From a virus, in IMG/VR virus record IMGVR_UViG_3300032093_000365, positions 1-38,293 of that record: a stretch of 38,293 nucleotides of DNA. One strand, 5' to 3'. Shown piece by piece: positions 25,136-31,953 of this stretch. The stretch's first letter is position 1. Each line of letters starts with the position of its first letter. The notes below the pieces were generated by a model that ran no database searches, was not told the origin of the DNA, and saw only the letters and a list, made by a program, of their open reading frames with translations. A program made the position numbers and the translations under genes.

Positions 25136-26265
25136 CAATCGATAATCCCTCGGGCGATCTGGACAGCGCGCGCCTGCGCTTCCGTCATCTGTGAATAGAT
25201 AGCCTCAACCATTTGCTCGCCACGGTGCGCCGTCAGCGACGGCAAGTGTTCCAGCTTCGCGCCCTTCGTGAGCGCGTCCGTCACGGCGCTGTGTCGCAAG
25301 TGATCGAGCACACGCGACGGCCCGCCGGCGTCGATGATGCGCTTCCGCAGCACGCGGAAATGCCCGCCACGCTGGTTGTCGCTCTTGATGCACTCGGCCT
25401 TATAGGGACGGCCGGCCGGATCGGTGACGAGCATCAAGCCAAACTTGCGAAGGCGCGCGGCGAGCGCGGCGCTGATCGGGATAACGCAGCGCTCCCCCGT
25501 TTTCCCTCGCGTGTAATCGATAACGTCACGATCTGGCGGGAGGTTCGCACCATTGCGCCACGTCACGACGTCCGTCGCATCGGCCGACGTCTCCCACATG
25601 AGATGCAGCATGTTCGCCAGCCCGCGCCATCCAAGGCGGTCGGCTTCGTCGGCATAGGCTTGGGTTATCTTCGCGTCCCATAGATCGACGGCGCGCTTGC
25701 GCTGCATCCTGGCGCGCTTGATCCGCACCGGCACGCCGAGCGGGTGTGTGTCAATGATGCCGTGCGCGCGGGCAAAGGATAGCATCGCCGACAAGCAACG
25801 TCGCAGCGCCGCTTGCTGCGCTGGTCGATCCTTATAGCCGGCAAGGAACGTGAGGATTTGCGGCAACGTCAGCAGGGCGACGGGCGGGTGTCTCAATACA
25901 GACGACCACGCCAGAAGCGGACGTAGGCTTTTGCGATAGGCTTCCTGAGTTCGCGGCCGGATATCCCCCTCCCACGACGCTTGCCACGCGGCGGCGACGG
26001 CCGGCATGGTTCCGGCGTCCGGACGATCGCCCTTCTCACCGGCGCGCTCGCGTTCAAGGCGCTCCGTCAGCTTGGCCGCGTCGGCTAGAATGCGGGATAC
26101 TTCGGCCGGATCGGATAGGTTGCCGCGTCGCCGATCAAACGGGATCGGAATTGACGACGGCCAATCTCGGGGGCGATCCTTCCGGACGCGGAACATTACG
26201 TTGAACGTTCCGTCTTGGCGTGGTCCGCGCGCGACTACGTGTAAGGGCAGCTTCGATAGCAACAT
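25135..26265 (-). CDS. int: Tyrosine-type integrase
   Basis: A 376-residue site-specific recombinase that would join attP to a host tRNA-Lys. The N-terminal part (about 1-90) is a DNA-binding arm-type domain, followed by a SAM-like core-binding domain (100-175) and the catalytic domain from about 190. Recognisable catalytic residues are the beta-hairpin Lys in RGKTGERC, Arg in DHLRHS, His in TAHRGEQ, and the Tyr in EAIYSQM. The first catalytic Arg is replaced by Asp (ETSADATDV where TGxRxxDV is expected), and the His of the HxxR box reads Asp. The ATG start has GGGAGGTGG six bases upstream. It is overlapped at its 5' end by the excisionase-like gene. Confidence 0.85.
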   Translation of the reverse strand: MLLSKLPLHVVARGPRQDGTFNVMFRVRKDRPRDWPSSIPIPFDRRRGNLSDPAEVSRILADAAKLTERLERERAGEKGDRPDAGTMPAVAAAWQASWEGDIRPRTQEAYRKSLRPLLAWSSVLRHPPVALLTLPQILTFLAGYKDRPAQQAALRRCLSAMLSFARAHGIIDTHPLGVPVRIKRARMQRKRAVDLWDAKITQAYADEADRLGWRGLANMLHLMWETSADATDVVTWRNGANLPPDRDVIDYTRGKTGERCVIPISAALAARLRKFGLMLVTDPAGRPYKAECIKSDNQRGGHFRVLRKRIIDAGGPSRVLDHLRHSAVTDALTKGAKLEHLPSLTAHRGEQMVEAIYSQMTEAQARAVQIARGIID

Positions 26266-26449
26266 GATCCACCTCCCAAGCCGGTGACTGTGGCGCGCGT
26301 TTTTCTATGTGCGCGTCCACATCGCTTTCACGCCAACGCCCCGGCTCGAATGCAGCGGGGAAACTCCCTGCTTTAATTCGCCGGTAGAGCGTGGCGCGGC
26401 TTCTCTTCATACGTGAGCATACCTCACGGATAGTCAAGAGTTTGATCAC
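26135..26449 (-). CDS. AlpA/excisionase-like DNA-binding protein
   Basis: A 104-residue protein whose first 50 residues are a MerR/AlpA-type helix-turn-helix (LLTIREVCSRMKRSRATLYRRIKAGSFP, then a GRWRESDVDAHIEKR wing). Such proteins act as excisionases or transcription factors. GTG at 26449 is preferred because it follows the upstream stop by four bases and keeps the first helix intact; ATG at 26410 would remove it. The 3' end overlaps int by 131 bases, like lambda xis-int. An operator lies in the codons just after the start. The long overlap means its C-terminus (PRPEGSPPRLAV...) is read from the int 5' end. Confidence 0.72.
   Translation of the reverse strand: MIKLLTIREVCSRMKRSRATLYRRIKAGSFPAAFEPGRWRESDVDAHIEKRAPQSPAWEVDHVAIEAALTRSRARTTPRRNVQRNVPRPEGSPPRLAVVNSDPV
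26412..26428. promoter_or_regulatory. Repressor operator O1 with possible int promoter
   Basis: The sequence is CGTGAG-catac-CTCACG, a perfect six-base inverted repeat with five-base spacing. On the minus strand a TTGACT hexamer (26432-26437) lies six bases upstream, in the position of a -35 box; the -10 is not clear. Placement inside the excisionase-like gene would allow int to be transcribed without a full copy of that gene. Confidence 0.65.
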
Positions 26450-26453
26450 ACGA

Positions 26454-27032
26454 TCACCAATTAAATTTTGCGTTTGCGATTGCCTTCTTGTCGTCCGGCG
26501 CGCGCTTTGCTTTGCGTGACGTTCCTTCTTGGTAGCAAACGCGATGATGCCCCGCGCACCAAGGGCCGCGCTCCGATGACACCGGCCGTCCGCAGAATGA
26601 AAATTCAAACTTCGGATCGCCGAACATAAACAAGCATCGGCCGGGACGCATCGTGTCGTAGTTCATTGCCGAGCCGTCTTCTTGCGAGATGGGCGACAAC
26701 AAGTCTTCGCGAACAAGCGAAGGCTTTGGCGGCGGCGGCTCTTTCTTCTTTGTGTTCGTCTCCCCCTTCTTCGACTTGTGCCGGAGCCGCGCGTTGTTAT
26801 CTCGACGCACACGGCGTTGAGTGTCCTCCGGGCGCGTCCATTGCATGCGTCCCGATTGGCGCAACACGCGGATTTGTCCCGCGATTGCGCTAACCGAAAC
26901 CGGACGGCCCATTACCTCCGTCATCTTCTTTGCGCAGAAGGATTGCGACTGCCCGTCAACGTCAAAGAGTTTGATCAAGAGCGCCTTGTTCTCTGGCGTC
27001 CACGGCAATAGCTGAGCTTTGCTCGTACCCAT
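26454..27032 (-). CDS. GcrA-like cell-cycle regulator homologue
   Basis: A 192-residue protein. The N-terminal domain (LLPWTPENKALLIKLF, then a helix-turn-helix around residues 30-60) and the C-terminal GRCLFMFGDP...FCGRP...WCAGHH segment (about 131-163) match the two-part design of GcrA. In Alphaproteobacteria GcrA binds sigma-70 RNA polymerase and acts at CcrM-methylated GANTC promoters. The middle is Lys/Pro-rich and disordered. The ATG at 27032 overlaps the upstream stop as TAATG. It precedes the excisionase-like and int genes in the leftward operon. A phage version could retune host or phage promoters. Confidence 0.72.
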   Translation of the reverse strand: MGTSKAQLLPWTPENKALLIKLFDVDGQSQSFCAKKMTEVMGRPVSVSAIAGQIRVLRQSGRMQWTRPEDTQRRVRRDNNARLRHKSKKGETNTKKKEPPPPKPSLVREDLLSPISQEDGSAMNYDTMRPGRCLFMFGDPKFEFSFCGRPVSSERGPWCAGHHRVCYQEGTSRKAKRAPDDKKAIANAKFNW

Positions 27033-27697
27033 TAGATCGAAATCTCCGCGTCGTCGCGGCGATCCTGCCACGCCGCTTCAACGCGATCCGCTTCTTCCGG
27101 ATGCGTCGCGCGCGCCGCTTCGATGTACTCGGCGTTGTCTTCGTAGATCGACTTGGCGCGATCGAAGGGGAGCTTCGAGATTGCATCGACTAGCGCGCTT
27201 TGCCACTTGGCCGGCGCGACCTGGGTCGGACCATTCTTGCCGAGTAGCGTAAGCTTAGGCTCGCTCGACTTCTCCGCTGGCTTGGCGGCTTTGCGTTCGA
27301 CCAACGGAGCGACCGTGTATTGAACGCGCTTAGTCTTGGCGGTCGAAAGCGCCATCGACTTCTCGCCATCGATGCCGCTCATGTGACTGATGCGAATGCC
27401 GCCGACTGCGATGCCGCCGAACAACACATTCGGATCACGATAGAGCGTCATCGCCTTACCGATATATGCCTCTGAATTCACGCCCCAAACTGCGACCATG
27501 ACGCGGCGCATCGACTTGCAAGGCAGATAAGGCTTGCCGTTGTCGCCCTCAAAGAAGACGGCGATCGGTTGCTCCGGCGACGATACGCGCGCCGTTACCT
27601 TTGTGATCGTGATCGTGCGTGGGCCGGCGATTAGGTCGTCGGAATTCAATTGGTCAGACTTCGGCGCAATGGTCGCCGCCATATCAACGTTACTCAA
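27032..27697 (-). CDS. Early-operon protein, unknown function
   Basis: A 221-residue protein. The TTG start at 27697 is backed by GGAGG seven bases upstream and a TTGA overlap with the preceding gene. Residues 30-130 look beta-rich with patterns TITITKVTARVSSPEQP and MTLYRDPNVLFGGIAVGGIR, resembling a conserved phage protein that often sits near recombination genes. The C-terminal third is helical and charged. It could be a single-strand DNA-binding or recombination accessory protein, given the adjacent exonuclease, but no definite family is recognised. Confidence 0.6.
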   Translation of the reverse strand: MSNVDMAATIAPKSDQLNSDDLIAGPRTITITKVTARVSSPEQPIAVFFEGDNGKPYLPCKSMRRVMVAVWGVNSEAYIGKAMTLYRDPNVLFGGIAVGGIRISHMSGIDGEKSMALSTAKTKRVQYTVAPLVERKAAKPAEKSSEPKLTLLGKNGPTQVAPAKWQSALVDAISKLPFDRAKSIYEDNAEYIEAARATHPEEADRVEAAWQDRRDDAEISI

Positions 27698-28011
27698 CGT
27701 GCATCCTCCGGATCAACAATGTCCATGATCAGCGCCATTTCAGCGGCGCGCTTCTTCAAAATCTCGGCCGCAAGTAAGAGGCGAACCATCTTGCGCCCGC
27801 GTCGCCTTTTGATCGGCGTGAGCATGAGCGACTTGGCGTCGCTTAAATCCTTGTGAACGACTTCCGCCATCGCCGGCAGAACGCCATCCTTGAAGTGTTG
27901 CAACAGCGCGCCGACGCCCATGATCACATCGTGCGCGCCGGTGAAATCCTGGGCCGTGAAGCCGGTCGGATTATTTTTCAACACGCGCTGCATGTTCGGA
28001 TCGTTTTTCAA
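27694..28011 (-). CDS. Small early-operon protein, unknown
   Basis: A 105-residue helical protein with a TTG start overlapping the exonuclease stop (TTGA) and a G-rich ribosome site. It has a basic stretch KRRRGRK near residues 67-73 and a hydrophobic helix after it. It has no catalytic motif. It is coupled between the exonuclease and the 221-residue protein, so probably it is made for recombination or early control. Confidence 0.55.
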   Translation of the reverse strand: MKNDPNMQRVLKNNPTGFTAQDFTGAHDVIMGVGALLQHFKDGVLPAMAEVVHKDLSDAKSLMLTPIKRRRGRKMVRLLLAAEILKKRAAEMALIMDIVDPEDAR

Positions 28012-28916
28012 AGCACAGCCCCCTTCTTCATCGCTTCGACGTGCGCGGCCATCGCTTCGTCATGCGCGAGACCCATTTCTTCATCGACAATATATTGAGG
28101 GGGAACGGCCATGTGCGGCCCGCGATCGTATGCCGGCCATTCGTTCGTCCGGACGCAATGCGCCCAACGTCGGCGCGCGCGCTGCATCTGGCTTTGCGCG
28201 ATCTCCAACATGGTCGGATCAAGTTCGTGGTACGTGATAGCCTCGGGGCAATCGCGCTCTTGAACGACGAACACATATCGACGTTTGCCGACGCCCTCCG
28301 GATCAAGCAAATCAAGCGTCTGGAACGTGAACGCCACGGCCGTTGCGTAATCGTGCAACACCTTCTTCGAGTAATCTTCCGGGTGCGCCGTCAACGTAGT
28401 CTTGGCGTCGATGATCAGGCGAAAGTCTGCCGTCATGGCGTCCGGCTTGCAGCGCGACCACATGCCATCTTCGAGACCGAACACGGATATTTCCCGAAGC
28501 AAGTTATCAATCGACTTGCCCGCGACGTCTTCGATACCGGCGCGCAACAGCGGAGCCATTGCGAGGACCATGTTGTAATCGTCTTCAAGCAACGGCGTGA
28601 TGCCGTTTTGAAGCATCGCGTCGCGCGTTTCCTGCGCCGCCTTCGTGCGGAAATCTTTGAATTTCAGCGATCGAACCGGATTACCGACGCCAAGCGCCAT
28701 AGCGTGCGCGGCCGAACCAATATCCATGACGCGATTGGACTTATTTTTTTCTCCTCCAAGGCGAGGATGCGCGCGATAGGCGTGCATCGGCGAACGCTCG
28801 ATCAGAATTTTTGCGACCGTGTGGTTCAGCGATGGGATGGGGCAAGGGTCCGCGTGATATTCGTCGTGGCCTATGTCTGAAATGCATGATGCGTTGAAGT
28901 CGGAAGGCTTAAGCAT
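28008..28916 (-). CDS. PD-(D/E)XK exonuclease, RecE/exodeoxyribonuclease VIII-like
   Basis: A 302-residue nuclease-like protein. The core motif SRCKPDAMTADFRLIIDAKT (about residues 154-173) has the D-x-n-D-x-K arrangement of PD-(D/E)XK nucleases. The upstream SKSNRVMDIGSAAHAMALG helix and the N-terminal HTVAKILIERSPMHAY region fit the RecE-type (DUF3799) phage recombination nucleases, which resect double strands for homologous recombination. No RecT-like annealing protein is recognised in the window, though the 221-residue neighbour is a candidate. The 5' end overlaps the upstream membrane gene by eight bases. Confidence 0.72.
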   Translation of the reverse strand: MLKPSDFNASCISDIGHDEYHADPCPIPSLNHTVAKILIERSPMHAYRAHPRLGGEKNKSNRVMDIGSAAHAMALGVGNPVRSLKFKDFRTKAAQETRDAMLQNGITPLLEDDYNMVLAMAPLLRAGIEDVAGKSIDNLLREISVFGLEDGMWSRCKPDAMTADFRLIIDAKTTLTAHPEDYSKKVLHDYATAVAFTFQTLDLLDPEGVGKRRYVFVVQERDCPEAITYHELDPTMLEIAQSQMQRARRRWAHCVRTNEWPAYDRGPHMAVPPQYIVDEEMGLAHDEAMAAHVEAMKKGAVL

Positions 28917-29160
28917 TGTTGATCACCGTCAGCACTGTGGTTGAAACGAAAGCGATGGATGAGGCGAGCGCCAGCACGAGGCCGCTCAAGCCGAGAACTT
29001 CATCGAGATAGATCGTCGCTTGGTTGTCGCCCTCAAACAGCTTGACCACGCGTTCGCGCGTGGAGAACCAGAGACCAGCGAAAACCAAAGACCAGCCGAT
29101 TGCCGACATGACGGCGCTAGCAATGGTGACGTTCATTATCAGGGTATGAGTTGCGCTCAC
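28909..29160 (-). CDS. Small two-segment membrane protein, first gene of the leftward operon
   Basis: An 83-residue protein with hydrophobic segments at about 10-30 and 56-78 separated by a charged loop (RERVVKLFEGDNQ). The GTG start has GGAAG upstream. The start codon itself lies in operator O2, so expression should be blocked by the repressor. Membrane proteins at this place in temperate phages may act in exclusion or early takeover, but nothing here proves a role. Confidence 0.58.
   Translation of the reverse strand: MSATHTLIMNVTIASAVMSAIGWSLVFAGLWFSTRERVVKLFEGDNQATIYLDEVLGLSGLVLALASSIAFVSTTVLTVINNA
29146..29160. promoter_or_regulatory. Repressor operator O2
   Basis: ATGAG-ttgcg-CTCAC with five-base spacing. 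It overlaps the start codon of the 83-residue membrane gene and lies 51 bases before the plus-strand gene at 29211, so it could control either direction. I could not assign clear -35 and -10 boxes here. Confidence 0.55.
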
Positions 29161-29210
29161 GGTGTAACTTCCTTAGTCCACGCACTATTGAAGGTTTCAG
29201 GAGCGATCAC

Positions 29211-29573
29211 ATGCGACCGCCGCAAATCGTAAATCGACGCGCTCCGGTCATCGTGACCAGCGCAACGGACATTGCGACCACGCTTCGCGGAGACCGCGAG
29301 GCGCTGGGAATGTCGGGTGAAGAATTGGATGCGGTTATCGGCTGGCCCGACCGCTATGCGGCCAAGGTGGAGAACCCGCGTAAGAAATGGGGCCGGACAC
29401 TTTTCCGGATCGAGCCAATGGCGGACTATTGGCTTAAAGGTTTGAACCGCTCGCTTGTCCTTATGGACCGAGACCAAGCAGAACAATTGATGCGCGACCA
29501 CGCGGAAGCCTCCCAAGGACCGGAAAGCAAACGCCTCGCGCGTGTTCGCGTCGTTCGACTAGCTTTCGGGTGA
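29211..29573 (+). CDS. Small regulatory-like protein transcribed against its neighbours
   Basis: A 120-residue protein. The ATG at 29211 follows AGGAG with seven-base spacing. The middle (TTLRGDREALGMSGEELDAVIGW) looks like a degenerate helix-turn-helix of the XRE type, followed by a helix pair KGLNRSLVLMDRDQAEQL. It runs rightward between the leftward operon and the leftward repressor gene, so its transcript is antisense to a leftward transcript starting at the O3 promoter. It may be a lysogeny-maintenance or anti-repressor protein. The role is inferred only from location. Confidence 0.55.
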   Translation: MRPPQIVNRRAPVIVTSATDIATTLRGDREALGMSGEELDAVIGWPDRYAAKVENPRKKWGRTLFRIEPMADYWLKGLNRSLVLMDRDQAEQLMRDHAEASQGPESKRLARVRVVRLAFG

Positions 29574-29599
29574 CGCGCTCCTAAGCGACGTCTTCCCGA

Positions 29600-29628
29600 T
29601 ACATGAGCTAGCCTCACGCCTATGTCAA
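29600..29628 (-). promoter_or_regulatory. Leftward early promoter with operator O3
   Basis: ATGAG-ctagc-CTCACG (29603-29618) lies seven bases downstream of TTGACA (minus-strand -35, plus coordinates 29623-29628). A -10 with 17-base spacing reads CATGTA, a weak match. The geometry matches the rightward promoter. It would read leftward through the antisense of the 29211 gene into the 29160-26135 operon. Confidence 0.55.
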
Positions 29629-29635
29629 GGGATCC

Positions 29636-30238
29636 TCACGCATGACGTGAGAGTAAAGGCACGGCGACGACGCGACCAATAATGTCGCCGCAAAATTCTT
29701 CTTCCGTGATGCCGTCAACGCTTTCGGCCACGAGGTAAGGCTTGCGCCGCTGCACTCGATAGCGCCGCAGAACGCAATGATCAGCACTCGTGAATATGCC
29801 GACCTCGTAATTATGAATGTCTTTTTGCGAGTAATCGGCGACCACGATTGATCCTTCCGGAAATAAACCGTCCATCGACTTATCGCTTACCCTAACGGCG
29901 ATCAGCGTATCGCTATCGATTTGAACCGCTATTCTTTCGTATTTGGACGAAAGTTCTATGTGCGTCTTTGTCATCGAAAAAGCGCCAACGGAATGCCAAG
30001 GAATGATAGGCGCGCACGACAACGGCGGGAGGTTCAATTCCCCCGATCTCGATAAAAGCTCCGTCTCTGTAATCCCAAGTTTCTCCGATAGGATTGGCGT
30101 CATCCAAAGTTGCATCGGTTGATCGCCATTTAGAATGCGATGCACGACAGCGCGATCTCTCCCAACGGCGCGAGCAAGTGACGCAATGCTTTCGCCCCTC
30201 TCTTCGATCCGCTTTAGCAGCCAACGCGTGTCAATCAT
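29636..30238 (-). CDS. Phage repressor (CI/C2-like, S24 fold)
   Basis: A 200-residue protein. Residues 8-45 form a helix-turn-helix (SIASLARAVGRDRAVVHRILNGD), and about 80-195 form an S24/LexA-like domain (VSDKSMDGLFPEGSIVVADY, with nucleophile-like Ser121). The catalytic Lys that normally follows in a VKR motif reads VLR (Leu157), so self-cleavage is doubtful. ATG at 30238 was chosen over the upstream ATG at 30262 because GGGAGA lies just before it and the HTH begins there. It is divergent from the Cro-like gene and has operators on both sides, the normal place for the prophage repressor. Confidence 0.85.
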   Translation of the reverse strand: MIDTRWLLKRIEERGESIASLARAVGRDRAVVHRILNGDQPMQLWMTPILSEKLGITETELLSRSGELNLPPLSCAPIIPWHSVGAFSMTKTHIELSSKYERIAVQIDSDTLIAVRVSDKSMDGLFPEGSIVVADYSQKDIHNYEVGIFTSADHCVLRRYRVQRRKPYLVAESVDGITEEEFCGDIIGRVVAVPLLSRHA

Positions 30239-30293
30239 TTTGATCTCTCCCTGATCCCCCATATCGACTAGGGCAATTCGCCCTCACTCGTGC

Positions 30294-30326
30294 ATGAGAT
30301 TTACTCACGACTGGGGATAACGTCAA
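30294..30326 (-). promoter_or_regulatory. Repressor maintenance promoter with operator O4
   Basis: ATGAG-attta-CTCACG at 30294-30309 lies between a minus-strand -35 TTGACG (30321-30326) and -10 TAAATC (30298-30303) with 17-base spacing. Transcription would start near 30291 and run into the repressor gene. The operator overlaps the -10, so the repressor could limit its own synthesis. Confidence 0.62.
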
Positions 30327-30365
30327 GTATTACCGCAAAAACTTTACAACCCATTTCGGGTACTC

Positions 30366-30394
30366 TTGACGCCAGCGTGAGCTTGCCTCACATG
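30366..30394 (+). promoter_or_regulatory. Rightward early promoter with operator O5
   Basis: TTGACG at 30366-30371 is a clear -35. GTGAG-cttgc-CTCAC (30377-30391) fills the spacer and -10 region; a weak -10 CACATG lies at 17-base spacing. Transcription would start close to 30400, almost at the ATG of the Cro-like gene, so the mRNA may be leaderless. Confidence 0.62.
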
Positions 30395-30400
30395 GGCGTG

Positions 30401-30646
30401 ATGCAGAAACACGCTTGCGAGCCGGCTAACGGCATCATCGATAGGTTTGGCGGCGTCAGCGCCGTCGCGCGTCTTCTCGATAAAGACGAGAGCACGATTA
30501 GACGGTGGCGAATGCCGAAGCCTAGCGGCACCGGCGGGACAATCCCCGACGATGACAAGATGCGCCTGCTCGAAGCGGCCAAATCCGAAGGCGTTCGCCT
30601 CGCGTGGCGGGATTTCAAACCAATCGAGAAAGGTATCGGCGCATGA
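30401..30646 (+). CDS. Cro-like regulator
   Basis: An 81-residue protein with a YdaS/Cro-type helix-turn-helix (IIDRFGGVSAVARLLDKDES then TIRRWRMPKPSG) at about residues 11-50. It is the first gene of the rightward operon, divergent from the repressor, the standard Cro slot. Start choice: ATG at 30401 fits a transcript starting near 30400; the ATG at 30392 lies inside the promoter. No Shine-Dalgarno sequence is visible, which supports leaderless translation. The next gene overlaps by ATGA. Confidence 0.78.
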   Translation: MQKHACEPANGIIDRFGGVSAVARLLDKDESTIRRWRMPKPSGTGGTIPDDDKMRLLEAAKSEGVRLAWRDFKPIEKGIGA

Positions 30647-31119
30647 GCGATCCAAACACCATTGCGATCTACACCCATTTTCTTTTGAAGCGGCAGACGG
30701 CGGTCAAATCCGCACAAGCCCTACTCAAATCGATGGTGCAGCAAGCGAGCGGGGCCGGCGTGCGGTGGTCCGACGTCCGCGCTGCGATCAGCGAATATGA
30801 AGTGAGCGACGACGCGCGCCGCGAGCGAGCCGAGCGACAAGCCAACGTGTTGAACGCGCTTGGTGTGCCGGTGCAGTTTGAAATGTTCGACGCTTACGTT
30901 CCGCGCGACAATGACGAGACGGCCGACGCTCGTCGGCGCGGCTGGTTTGCTGCGATCAATGACGCGCCGCTTAATCCGCCATATCCGCCGGGCAGCGCCG
31001 AAGGGCAAGCATGGATGGACGGCTGGAATAATTTCCAATCCGTGTTGAGCGAATTCAATTTCGCGCAATCCGCGAAAGACAATGACGGCGTGTTGCCATT
31101 GGAGCCCGCCGAACAATGA
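30643..31119 (+). CDS. Early protein with ribosome-modulation-factor-like C-terminal motif
   Basis: A 158-residue protein. Residues 96-131 (RRRGWFAAINDAPLNPPYP then GQAWMDGWNNF) follow the pattern of ribosome modulation factor/CrpP proteins: G..A......NPYP......W..G. The first 75 residues are a helical basic-acidic segment (KSAQALLKSMVQQASGAGVR, then ERAERQANVLNALGVPV) that loosely resembles the alphaproteobacterial GapR/DUF2312 helical layout. It may bind nucleic acid or the ribosome to slow the host. This is a motif-level call and not certain. It overlaps both neighbours by ATGA. Confidence 0.55.
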   Translation: MSDPNTIAIYTHFLLKRQTAVKSAQALLKSMVQQASGAGVRWSDVRAAISEYEVSDDARRERAERQANVLNALGVPVQFEMFDAYVPRDNDETADARRRGWFAAINDAPLNPPYPPGSAEGQAWMDGWNNFQSVLSEFNFAQSAKDNDGVLPLEPAEQ

Positions 31120-31553
31120 GTGAGCGCGTCCGGCAATTCGTCATGGATTTAGCGATAAAGCCGAAGGGACAAGGCCGGCCGCGCTTTGCGGGCCATGCCT
31201 ACACCCCGAAGCCGACGCGAGACTATGCGGACGCACTGCGCAGTGAGGCGCGGCGCGTTTGGGCCGGGCGCGAACCCCTCTCGGGGCCGCTGGCGGCATC
31301 CATAACGGCGCGCTTTGCCCTCCCTAAGAGCGCGAAGGGTCGCGTCTATCACACGCAACGGCCGGACGCGGACAACGTAGCGAAGGCCGTGCTCGATGCG
31401 CTCATGCCGGAACACAAGAAGCGTCGCGGCGAACGCGTGATGACTTGGCCGGGCGTGATCATGGACGATGCGCAAATCGTTCACCTTCGCGCATCGAAAG
31501 AGTGGAGCATCGATGGCGATTGGCTTCACGTTTGTATTTGGAGCCTCGAATAA
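31116..31553 (+). CDS. RusA-like Holliday junction resolvase
   Basis: A 145-residue endonuclease that resolves branched DNA during replication and packaging. The signature is PDADNVAKAVLDALMP with paired Asp residues near 86-89, then GVIMDDAQIVHL with Asp-Asp near 122-123, and a Lys a few residues later (ASKEWS). This matches RusA, whose catalytic aspartates lie in these two segments. The N-terminal KPKGQGRPRF loop is also typical. The length is slightly above the usual 120. It is coupled by ATGA upstream and TAATG downstream. Confidence 0.87.
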   Translation: MSERVRQFVMDLAIKPKGQGRPRFAGHAYTPKPTRDYADALRSEARRVWAGREPLSGPLAASITARFALPKSAKGRVYHTQRPDADNVAKAVLDALMPEHKKRRGERVMTWPGVIMDDAQIVHLRASKEWSIDGDWLHVCIWSLE

Positions 31554-31888
31554 TGAGCGACGAACAGCTTCTATTGGACGTTACCGACAAGATGGCCGAC
31601 GTCCGCGCCAAAGCGTCCAAATTTATTTTTGCATTGGGCGTTGAAATGATTGTCGCGCAAGGGGTTAAGGAAGCGAGTGCTCGCGCCCTACTCGGCAAGA
31701 AGCTGAAAGAAATCGGCAAGCCTGGATTGCTGCGCGTGATCATAGCGGCGGCGCTGAATGAAGTCGCCGATCCGCGCACGTACATAGCAGCCGCAAAGCC
31801 TAGCCCCGGTGGTGGCGGTGGTGGCGCGCAACAGAGCGGCAATCAGGACGAAGACAATACCGCCGGCATCCAATCTTGGATGGTGTGA
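31553..31888 (+). CDS. Early-operon protein, unknown function
   Basis: A 111-residue protein with a helical N-terminal part (LLLDVTDKMADVRAKASKFIF) and a poly-Gly, Gln/Asn-rich C-terminal tail from about residue 85. The layout, a helical domain plus flexible tail, is seen in replication-accessory and ssDNA-binding-type phage proteins, but I cannot assign a family. The start overlaps the rusA stop (TAATG). Confidence 0.55.
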   Translation: MSDEQLLLDVTDKMADVRAKASKFIFALGVEMIVAQGVKEASARALLGKKLKEIGKPGLLRVIIAAALNEVADPRTYIAAAKPSPGGGGGGAQQSGNQDEDNTAGIQSWMV

Positions 31889-31953
31889 CAGACTTCCGCG
31901 CGCATTTTGCGTGCGGTTTAGAGCGGCATCGACCGCATAGTGAGAGTGAGAAA

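Noticed and set aside
25213-25683. Plus-strand frame of 156 codons opposite int
   Set aside because: Overlaps the well-supported integrase on the other strand and has no ribosome site or recognisable domain.
29157-29516. Minus-strand frame of 119 codons opposite the 29211 gene
   Set aside because: The plus frame has a strong ribosome site and a plausible protein; the minus one has neither.
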